Origin: Bacteroidales bacterium UBA3824
GTDB taxonomy: Bacteria > Bacteroidota > Bacteroidia > Bacteroidales > UBA3824
Reading direction: 5' to 3'
Assembly (NCBI GenBank): GCA_002393195.1
Contig: DGIK01000067.1
Coordinates: forward strand, 1-28,057
Length of the DNA stretch: 28,057 nucleotides
The first letter of the stretch is position 1. Each line of letters begins with the position of its first letter. Below the pieces are notes generated by a model that was not told where the DNA came from, made no database searches, and saw only the letters and a program-made list of their open reading frames with translations. The position numbers were made by a program, and so were the translations under genes. This document shows positions 21,852 through 28,057 of this stretch, in pieces.

Positions 21852-24344
21852 ATGTACCGGAGATTTGCCGAAGTAATAGTGCCAGTAACGTTACAGTTGC
21901 CGATGCTCTTCACTTACGAAATCCCCGGTATATTTTTGTCTAAATGCGTGGTAGGCGCAAGGGTCGTTGTATCTTTCGGAAAGTCGAAAATATATTCGGC
22001 AGTAGTAAGAAGAATCACCGACGTCTGCCCGCAAGACTGCGAAATAAAGGAAATTATCGAGGTACTCGACACAGTACCCGTAGTAAATGCAATCCAACTC
22101 CAGTTTTGGGATTGGATTGCATCTTATTATATGTGCTCATTAGGCGAAGTGTGCAGGGCTGCATTGCCGGCGGCTCTCAAACTCGAAAGCTCCACCGTAC
22201 TCTACCGCACCACCAAGCCAACAGACCTCACCGAACTAAAACCAAAAGAAGCTCTGCTCCTCGCCTCGTTCAACGACAAGACAACGGAACTCGAACTCTC
22301 CAAAGCCTCCAAATACACCGGACTCAAAAACAACATCGCCATCATCAAAAACCTTATCGGAATGGGATACCTCGTTGCCGACAAGGTAATAGAAGAAAAA
22401 TACAAGCCAAAAATCGCAAAATTCGTCTCCTTGTCGGAAACCATCACCACCGAAGACGAACTCCGCCAAACACTCGACGCTCTCGCGCAAAAAACGCCCA
22501 AACAGTTTGAGACGTTGATGACATTCGTGAAAATATTGAAGGCGACAGCCTCAGACGGCACATCAACCCTCCACAACGAAATAGAGCGCAAGACGCTGCT
22601 CCAAAATCCGCACATATCACCATCGGCACTCAACGCGCTCATATCCAAATCGCTCCTGATAGAGACACAGCACGAAGTGAGCCGCATAGCCGCATACGAC
22701 GGCGACATACAGCTCAGCCATGAGCTCACCGCAGCCCAGCAGACCGCATACAACGACATAAAAAGCCAATTTGAACACAATAACACGGTGCTGCTGCGCG
22801 GCGTCACAGGCAGCGGCAAGACCGAAATCTACATAAAACTCATCGAAGAGTGCATCAACCAAGGCAAACAAGTATTGTACCTATTGCCGGAAATAATACT
22901 ATCATCACAGATAATCCGCCGCCTGCAAAAAGTATTCGGCGACGACGCCGGAATATACCACAGCAAAATTTCCGACCAAGAACGCGCCGAAATGTGGCAT
23001 CGGCTATGCTCGCCCGAATCCAAAAGTTACAAGCTGATAGTGGGCGTAAGGTCGGCGATATTCCTGCCAATGAGCAACCTCGGACTCGTAATCATAGACG
23101 AAGAGCACGACGCATCATTCAAGCAACAAGACCCCGCGCCGCGCTACCACGCAAGAGACTGCGCGATAATGCTCGCCTCGATGCACCACGCCAAGACGTT
23201 GCTCGGCTCTGCCACACCGGCAATAGAATCGTATTACAACGCATTGAACGGCAAATACGGACTCGTGGAGCTGCTACAACGCTACACCAACGCCGGAGTG
23301 CCAGAAATCAACGTCATCGACACCCTCGAAGCCGCCCGCAGCAACAATATGAAATCGATCTTTTCCTCCTTCCTCATCGGGGAGATAGACCGCACCATCA
23401 AGCAGGGGCAGCAGGCTATGATTTTCCGCAACAGGCGCGGATTTTCGCCATACGTAGAGTGTCAGACGTGCGGATGGGTGCCTTCATGCGAAAACTGCGA
23501 CGTAAGCCTCACATACCACAAACGCGAAAACAGGCTCGTATGCCATCATTGCGGATTCGTGATGGACATGCCACACAACTGCAAAGCGTGCGGCGGCTCC
23601 TCGCTCACAACCAAAGGATACGGCACCGAAAAAATAGAGGACGAAATCAAAATATTCTTCCCCGACGCACGCATCGCAAGGCTCGACGCCGACGTCACCA
23701 CATCAAGGCAACGATACGAACAGATAATATACGAATTTGAAAACGGACACACCGACATCATCGCAGGCACACAGATGCTATCCAAGGGGTTTGACTTCAA
23801 AAACCTGCACCTCGCCGGCGTACTCGGCACCGACACGATGCTCAATTTTCCCGATTTTAGAGCCGAAGAGCGCGCATACCAATTGCTAATGCAGGTGAGC
23901 GGGCGCACGGGTCGATTGTCCAAACGCGGGAAGGTGGTGATACAGACATCGCAACCGCGCACCCCTGTCATCGAAGACGTATTGAACGGCGATTACAAGC
24001 ACTTCTACGACCGTGTAGTGGCAGAGCGCAGCATGTACGCCTACCCGCCATTCACAAGGCTTATACGATTGCAACTCAAGCACAAAGAGAGCCTATTTCT
24101 CGACAATTGCGCATTAATATTAGCATCGTCCTTGAGAAAAATGTTTGGCGACGGGGTGCTGGGACCAGAATATCCAGTGCTGCCCCGAATTCAAAACCTT
24201 TACATAAAGGAAATTTTACTAAAAATTAGCCGAAATCATTACGGAATCCAAGCAAAAAATAGTATCTTAGCGGCGATTGGCGACCTGCGTGCAGGCGTCA
24301 GCAAAGGCGGTTTGATAATAAATATCAACGTCGATCCGCAGTGA
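21852..24344 (+). CDS. priA: Primosomal protein N' (replication restart helicase)
   Basis: PriA recognises stalled forks and reloads the replicative helicase. The 830-residue protein has the N-terminal 3'-DNA-binding domain (MYRRFAEVIVPVTLQLPMLF...), a superfamily 2 helicase core with Walker A GVTGSGKTE (317-325), the DEEH box (416-419) and GSATP (452-456), and the PriA-specific zinc region with eight cysteines (537, 540, 546, 549, 564, 567, 577, 580), followed by motif VI QVSGRTGR. The length is slightly above the 730-residue E. coli enzyme and usual for Bacteroidetes. The stop codon runs directly into a heptamer repeat. Confidence 0.97.
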   Translation: MYRRFAEVIVPVTLQLPMLFTYEIPGIFLSKCVVGARVVVSFGKSKIYSAVVRRITDVCPQDCEIKEIIEVLDTVPVVNAIQLQFWDWIASYYMCSLGEVCRAALPAALKLESSTVLYRTTKPTDLTELKPKEALLLASFNDKTTELELSKASKYTGLKNNIAIIKNLIGMGYLVADKVIEEKYKPKIAKFVSLSETITTEDELRQTLDALAQKTPKQFETLMTFVKILKATASDGTSTLHNEIERKTLLQNPHISPSALNALISKSLLIETQHEVSRIAAYDGDIQLSHELTAAQQTAYNDIKSQFEHNNTVLLRGVTGSGKTEIYIKLIEECINQGKQVLYLLPEIILSSQIIRRLQKVFGDDAGIYHSKISDQERAEMWHRLCSPESKSYKLIVGVRSAIFLPMSNLGLVIIDEEHDASFKQQDPAPRYHARDCAIMLASMHHAKTLLGSATPAIESYYNALNGKYGLVELLQRYTNAGVPEINVIDTLEAARSNNMKSIFSSFLIGEIDRTIKQGQQAMIFRNRRGFSPYVECQTCGWVPSCENCDVSLTYHKRENRLVCHHCGFVMDMPHNCKACGGSSLTTKGYGTEKIEDEIKIFFPDARIARLDADVTTSRQRYEQIIYEFENGHTDIIAGTQMLSKGFDFKNLHLAGVLGTDTMLNFPDFRAEERAYQLLMQVSGRTGRLSKRGKVVIQTSQPRTPVIEDVLNGDYKHFYDRVVAERSMYAYPPFTRLIRLQLKHKESLFLDNCALILASSLRKMFGDGVLGPEYPVLPRIQNLYIKEILLKISRNHYGIQAKNSILAAIGDLRAGVSKGGLIININVDPQ

Positions 24345-24421
24345 GAGAGGAGAGATTATATGAGGAGAGAGGAAAGAGGAGAGATTAAAGATTAAAGAGG
24401 AAAGATTAGAGATTAAAGAAG
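24344..24421 (+). repeat. Purine-only heptamer tandem repeat after priA
   Basis: About eleven 7-base units of the type (A/G)(A)AGA(TT/GG), for example AAAGAGG, AGAGATT, AAAGATT, start at the priA stop codon. The seven units from 24373 to 24421 are in perfect 7-base register; one earlier unit (24358-24365) is 8 bases. Apart from T in the TT units, the plus strand is all purine. Confidence 0.75.
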
Positions 24422-24462
24422 AACAAATAATAAAAAACAATATATAAAAACAAACACATAAA

Positions 24463-25653
24463 ATGAGATTATCTTCACGAATTGGCAGGGTATCTGAATC
24501 TCAGACACTCGCCATGAGCCAAAAGAGCAGGGAGTTGAAAGAGACTGGCGTTGACGTAGTGGACCTCACCGTCGGACAGCCCGACTTCTTCACGCCCGAC
24601 AACGTAAAGGCTGCCGCCAAGAAGGCTATTGACGACAACTACTCCTTCTACAGCCCGGTGCCGGGTTACAAGGATTTGATTAAGGCTGTACAGAAAAAAT
24701 TCAAGGACGAAAACGGTCTCGACTTCGCCGAAAACCAGATTGTGGTATCCACCGGCGCAAAACAATGCCTCGCCAACACTATGCAGGTATTGTTTCAGGA
24801 AGGCGACGAAGTGATAATCCCCACCCCCTACTGGGTGTCGTACCTCGACCTCGCACGCCTCTGCAACGCAACGCCCGTCATCATCAACGGCAACCCCGAC
24901 AACTACTACAAAATCTCGCCTGAGCAGCTCGAAAAGGCAATCACGCCCAAGACGCACGGTTTTATCCTCAACGCGCCTTCCAATCCATCGGGCTCTATAT
25001 ACACCAAGGACGAACTCAAGGCTCTCGCCGACGTACTTGCAAAATACCCCGAGATTGCAATCATCTCCGACGAAATCTACGAGCACCTCACCTACGACGG
25101 CGAACACTGCTCCATCGCATCATTTGACAACGTAAAAGACCAGACCATCGTCCTCAACGGCGTATCCAAGGCATACGCAATGACAGGATGGCGCATCGGC
25201 TACATGGGCGCACCCGTAGAAGTGGCAAAGGCTGTACGCAAACTCCAGAGCCAGACCACATCCGGCACATGCTCCATCGCTCAGAGGGCTGCTCTCGAAG
25301 CCCTCACCGGCGACCAGACCATCATCGCCAAAAACAACGAAGTGCTCATCAAACGCCGCGACCTCATGGTAAAGAGCCTCAAGGCTATTCCAGGCGTCAA
25401 ATTCAACGTGCCGCCGGCAACATTCTACTGCTTCCCCGATTTCAGCGCATACATCGGAAAGAGCTTCAACGGCAAGAAACTTGCTAACTCATTCGACTTC
25501 TGCGACTACCTGCTCAACGAAGCACACGTAGCTTGCGTGGCTGGCGGAGCTTTCGGCGTGGACGAGTGCATCAGGATGTCTTACGTCGTTGGTCTCGACC
25601 GCATCGAAGAGGCGTTCAAGCGCATCAACAAGGCGCTCGCCAACCTGAAATAA
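24463..25653 (+). CDS. PLP-dependent class I aminotransferase (aspartate aminotransferase-like)
   Basis: The 396-residue fold-I enzyme belongs to the aspartate/aromatic aminotransferase I-gamma group by its features: VGQPDFFTP (37-45), YSPVPGYKDL, STGAKQ (96-101), the PLP contacts N174 (APSNPSG), D203 and Y206 (SDEIYEHL), the Schiff-base lysine K236 in VSKAYAMTGWRIGY, and the carboxylate-binding R371 in CIRMSYV. The likely reaction is aspartate + 2-oxoglutarate to oxaloacetate + glutamate; aromatic substrates or prephenate cannot be excluded from sequence alone (aspC/aspB-like). It lies 118 bases after priA across the heptamer repeat. No TAnnTTTG promoter is evident in the gap, and an intrinsic terminator follows. 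Confidence 0.93.
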   Translation: MRLSSRIGRVSESQTLAMSQKSRELKETGVDVVDLTVGQPDFFTPDNVKAAAKKAIDDNYSFYSPVPGYKDLIKAVQKKFKDENGLDFAENQIVVSTGAKQCLANTMQVLFQEGDEVIIPTPYWVSYLDLARLCNATPVIINGNPDNYYKISPEQLEKAITPKTHGFILNAPSNPSGSIYTKDELKALADVLAKYPEIAIISDEIYEHLTYDGEHCSIASFDNVKDQTIVLNGVSKAYAMTGWRIGYMGAPVEVAKAVRKLQSQTTSGTCSIAQRAALEALTGDQTIIAKNNEVLIKRRDLMVKSLKAIPGVKFNVPPATFYCFPDFSAYIGKSFNGKKLANSFDFCDYLLNEAHVACVAGGAFGVDECIRMSYVVGLDRIEEAFKRINKALANLK

Positions 25654-25683
25654 CACTCACAACAATCAGAGCACAGCAAACAC

Positions 25684-25722
25684 AAAAAGGCGGAGGCAAC
25701 AGCAAAATTGCCCCGCCTTTTA
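25684..25722 (+). terminator. Intrinsic terminator after the aminotransferase gene
   Basis: AAAAGGCGGAGGCA pairs with TGCCCCGCCTTTT (one internal mismatch) around a short A-rich loop and runs into T-rich sequence, 31 bases after the stop codon. Confidence 0.88.
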
Positions 25723-25724
25723 TT

Positions 25725-25754
25725 TTGCCAATTGAAAATAAAACACTAAATTTG
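25725..25754 (+). promoter_or_regulatory. Promoter of the membrane lysozyme-like gene
   Basis: TTG (25725-25727), a 19-base spacer and TAAATTTG (25747-25754) match the Bacteroidetes consensus. The box begins directly after the preceding terminator, giving a leader of about 23 bases to the ATG at 25784. Confidence 0.7.
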
Positions 25755-25783
25755 TACTATATTTCACAAAAAAAATTACGGCG

Positions 25784-26536
25784 ATGTTAAAAAACGTTTG
25801 GAAATATGTACAGAAAAAAATCGCGTATTTAAAACGTGTAAAATATTCCCTTATGAACAATTTTAAAAAGAAAAAGCAAAAGCCCACTCGCAAGAAAGAA
25901 GCCGACAAGACAGACAAGCTGCCATTGTTCATCATTGTGGTAGTAGGGCTCACAGCACTCTTTTTGTTTTTAAAATACTGCAGCCACACGCCCCCGCAGC
26001 CACAAGACATGGGCTACGACGCCGCAATTGGCAATTACGGACACGACATCAAGATTCTGGCGCACCAATTCAACCTGCCCCCAGAATACCTTATGTCCGT
26101 GATAATGCTCGAATGTTCGGGGCGCAAGGACGTGCCGCCAAGATTTGAACAAGGGGTCTATAACAAGCTTCTCGAAGTGAAGGAGCAACGGCGTGCGTCA
26201 TTGGAATCCATCACATACCGAGACCTCGCCGACGCCACCGACGAGGCTCTGCGCAACCTCGCATCGTCGTGGGGGCCATTCCAATTGATGGGGTACAAAT
26301 GCCTCCACCTCGGCATCAAAATCAGGGATTTGCGCGGCAACAATTCTCTGTATTTTGGCGTGAAATGGATAGATGCCACATACGGCGACTACGTGCGCCA
26401 AGGCAAATACGCCGACGCATTCCACATCCACAACACCGGACGCCCCGTCCCCAAAAGCGGCAAATACTTCACCTACGACCCCAAATACGTCCCCAACGGC
26501 CTGCAATATATGAAATACTTCAAGGAGCACATGTAA
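25784..26536 (+). CDS. Membrane-anchored lysozyme-fold (lytic transglycosylase-like) protein
   Basis: The 250-residue protein has a Lys-rich cytoplasmic N-terminus (1-46) and one membrane segment (47-64), followed by an extracytoplasmic domain. IKILAHQFNLPPEYLMSVIMLECSG places a Glu (E110) where SLT/lysozyme-like enzymes carry the catalytic residue. ASSWGPFQLMGY (160-171) matches the S.GPFQLM/G.mQl motif, and HNTGRP (216-221) is in the usual position of the family N-G segment. The likely role is peptidoglycan cleavage or remodelling from the inner membrane; endolysin-like N-acetylmuramidase activity is an alternative. An in-frame ATG at 25853 would drop 23 basic residues; I prefer 25784 because of the promoter position. 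It is monocistronic. Confidence 0.85.
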   Translation: MLKNVWKYVQKKIAYLKRVKYSLMNNFKKKKQKPTRKKEADKTDKLPLFIIVVVGLTALFLFLKYCSHTPPQPQDMGYDAAIGNYGHDIKILAHQFNLPPEYLMSVIMLECSGRKDVPPRFEQGVYNKLLEVKEQRRASLESITYRDLADATDEALRNLASSWGPFQLMGYKCLHLGIKIRDLRGNNSLYFGVKWIDATYGDYVRQGKYADAFHIHNTGRPVPKSGKYFTYDPKYVPNGLQYMKYFKEHM

Positions 26537-26554
26537 TAAAACAATTTGATAAAT

Positions 26555-26636
26555 AATTGGAATTAGAATGTATCGGCGGTCAGCCTCTGCGCCGCCTCGG
26601 GGCGGCGGGCTGCCCCCATACATTCTAATTTCAATT
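26555..26636. repeat. Large structured inverted repeat downstream of both flanking genes
   Basis: The outer arms are 19 bases (AATTGGAATTAGAATGTAT with one G-T wobble to its partner at 26618-26636). The 44-base interior is GC-rich and itself folds: AGCC...GGCT around CGCCGCC (26590-26596) and GGCGGCG (26601-26607). It lies between convergent genes and can serve as a terminator. The mosaic of AT-rich arms and a GC-rich core suggests a small mobile or REP-like element. Confidence 0.75.
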
Positions 26637-26691
26637 TCGGGTTTTCGGTTTCGGTTTTCAGTTCTGGCTTTCGACTTACGGGAAAAGGTAA

Positions 26692-27837
26692 TTATCTGCA
26701 CCGCACCGCGCGAACCGTACGACCGTACCGACGGTCGTACCAACAGTCGGGATACACGCCGCCGGAGCCGAAGTCGAGGTCGCGCCCGTAGTCCGGGGCG
26801 TCCGTATCGAGCGACGACGACCAATAGCCACCGTAGGAGCCCGCGCTGTAGAGACCCGTACCGCTGCGGTAACCGGCGGCAGGAAGAAATAGCGAATTTG
26901 AATTATTACGGCTCTTTACAATACGACCAGCTACACCCGTGCCATTGTAATTGCTTGTCCATTCCCAATCGCAATTGTCATGCAATTCCTGAATCTCCGC
27001 CTGTGTAGGCATACGCCAATCCTTGCCAAGATTTGCAGTGGCGGCGTCGTCTTCCGGCAACAAGACGGTCAGATAGTCGGTGAAGCCGTTGTAACCATAG
27101 CTCGATTCGTTACAATATTTGGTCATTGTAGAGGATGAACCATTGCAATATTTGTATGTAGACCAAGAGTAATCATCATCTTTCGGCTCCGTTTCGCCCC
27201 ACGCAAAATAGTCGCCATAATCCCACGGATTCTGTGCGCCGACGTTGCAAGTAGCCCAAATTGTGCCAGAAGGCAAGCCGAGGTCAACATCATATTCAGT
27301 TTTCTCCATCCACTTGGCTGTTACTGTCAGGTCGTCAGATACAGGTTGAGTGAACTCATAGACATTTTCACCCTCATACCATCCCAAGAAATAAAATCCT
27401 TCTTTCGTCGGGTCTTCGGGTTTTGTGGCGGATTTGCCATCTTCCACCGTCTGTGCAGCCACTTCACTACCGCCATCGGTGTTGAAGGTTACGGTGAATG
27501 TTTTTATTTTCCATTTTGCGGTCAATGTCAGATCGGAAGTTACTGGCGATGCAAAGTCGTAGAGACTTTCACCATTGAACCAACCTTCGAAATTGAATCT
27601 ATCTTTCGTCGGGTCTTCGGGTTTTGTGGCGGATTTGCCATCTTCCACCGTCTGTGCAGCCACTTCACTACCACCGTCGGTGTTGAAGGTTACGGTGAAG
27701 GTTTTAGTCTCCACAGGGTCTGGTTTGTCGTTGTTAGACGGGGTAGTCTGCTTGGAGTCGTCATCGTCGTCATCGCCGCATGAAGCGATGGAAAACAATG
27801 AGAACGAAATCAACAAATAAAAAAGAAATCTTTTCAT
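26692..27837 (-). CDS. Lipoprotein with two InlB-type repeats and a C-terminal FISUMP domain
   Basis: The 381-residue protein has a lipobox SIASC (Cys20) followed by the acidic run GDDDDDD, typical of Bacteroidetes surface lipoproteins. Two Listeria-Bacteroides repeats occupy residues 45-111 and 112-178 with an exact 67-residue period (TFTVTFNTDGGSEVAAQTV ... TAKW). A FISUMP (Fibrobacter succinogenes major paralogous) domain fills 181-381: GLPSGTIWATCNVGA, YFAWGET, DWRMPT, AAGYRSG, YWSSS and the terminal RTVRAVR. Such proteins are thought to be surface-exposed adhesion or binding proteins; no enzymatic role is known. The final 65 or so codons are strongly GC-rich compared with the rest. It lies 37 bases after an Rpn-like gene end. 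Confidence 0.92.
   Translation of the reverse strand: MKRFLFYLLISFSLFSIASCGDDDDDDSKQTTPSNNDKPDPVETKTFTVTFNTDGGSEVAAQTVEDGKSATKPEDPTKDRFNFEGWFNGESLYDFASPVTSDLTLTAKWKIKTFTVTFNTDGGSEVAAQTVEDGKSATKPEDPTKEGFYFLGWYEGENVYEFTQPVSDDLTVTAKWMEKTEYDVDLGLPSGTIWATCNVGAQNPWDYGDYFAWGETEPKDDDYSWSTYKYCNGSSSTMTKYCNESSYGYNGFTDYLTVLLPEDDAATANLGKDWRMPTQAEIQELHDNCDWEWTSNYNGTGVAGRIVKSRNNSNSLFLPAAGYRSGTGLYSAGSYGGYWSSSLDTDAPDYGRDLDFGSGGVYPDCWYDRRYGRTVRAVRCR
27401..27705 (-). repeat. Tandem DNA repeat encoding the InlB modules
   Basis: The segments 27401-27504 and 27602-27705 are nearly identical (about three differences in 104 bases) at a 201-base offset, equal to the 67-codon module length. The sequence between the copies differs, so the conserved core has been recently duplicated or homogenised. 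Confidence 0.85.
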
Positions 27838-27874
27838 AGTTTTAAATTATTAGAATTATTAAATTGATTGTCAA

Positions 27875-28057
27875 CTATTCAATAGCTGATATTTCATCAG
27901 TGGTGAGACCAGTGCAATCAGCAATGGTTTCGAAGTCAAGGCCTTTGGCTTTCATCTTACGGGCAGTTTCGATGGCTTGGGCTTTTGCACCTTCGGCACG
28001 TCCTTCTGCAAGACTTAATTCTCTGACTGTCTTGTCCCTGTCGTTGCGAAGGAACTC
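27875..28057 (-). CDS. C-terminal part of an Rpn/PD-(D/E)XK nuclease family protein, cut by window edge
   Basis: Sixty codons plus the stop TAG are in the window; the start lies beyond the right edge. The visible sequence (EFLRNDRDKTVRELSLAEGRAEGAKAQ in part, then ARKMKAKGLDFETIADCTG and LTTDEISAIE) is the characteristic C-terminal tail of Rpn-type recombination-promoting nuclease/putative transposase proteins: an AEG(x)AEG helix, then a short helix-turn-helix-like motif. The catalytic PD-(D/E)XK core is not in the window. Family members are often multi-copy and variable in their tails. Confidence 0.8.
   Translation of the reverse strand, partial: EFLRNDRDKTVRELSLAEGRAEGAKAQAIETARKMKAKGLDFETIADCTGLTTDEISAIE

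Overview
The window looks like a chromosomal segment of an uncultured member of the Bacteroidales (Bacteroidetes). The signs are promoters of the TTG-N19/20-TAnnTTTG type with almost no Shine-Dalgarno sequences, a FISUMP lipoprotein with Listeria-Bacteroides (InlB) repeats, an OmpA protein with TPR, beta-propeller and carboxypeptidase-regulatory modules, a YfiR (DUF4154) protein beside a hybrid kinase, and many short palindromic repeats between genes. No rRNA, tRNA, integrase or complete insertion sequence was seen.

Left part (1-5360), mostly minus strand. trpB and the 5' 452 codons of trpE are separated by an unrelated lipoprotein gene. Each trp gene has its own promoter, a leader peptide with three consecutive Trp codons, and an antiterminator/terminator pair, so this appears to be a split trp operon with a duplicated classical attenuator. 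Upstream of trpB lie an MNT nucleotidyltransferase gene and the 40-codon stump of its HEPN partner; the trpB promoter lies inside that stump. Next comes a small CRISPR array of 4 identical repeats and 3 spacers with no cas genes in the window.

Middle part (5360-18100). A secreted protein of unknown function (+) converges on purT (-). A secreted MORN-repeat/caspase-like protease (+) follows. It converges, across a bidirectional terminator and a cluster of REP-like palindromes, on a four-gene minus-strand operon: a membrane HAMP-GAF protein, a membrane Cache/HAMP/GAF/PAS coiled-coil protein, a YfiR-like periplasmic protein and a hybrid histidine kinase. Only the kinase has catalytic or receiver domains, so the operon reads as a multi-input sensory complex.

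Right part (18100-28057). Plus-strand housekeeping and envelope genes: lysA, a PorE-like OmpA protein, priA, a class I aminotransferase, and a membrane-anchored lysozyme-fold protein. A heptamer tandem repeat fills most of the priA-aminotransferase gap. At the right edge, on the minus strand, are a lipoprotein with two InlB repeats and a FISUMP domain whose last 65 or so codons are abruptly GC-rich, and the last 60 codons of an Rpn/PD-(D/E)XK-type gene.

The most rewarding items are the duplicated Trp attenuator with its split operon, the truncated HEPN partner that now hosts a promoter, the orphan CRISPR with its end hairpin, the output-poor sensory operon, and the possibly hypervariable FISUMP C-terminus.
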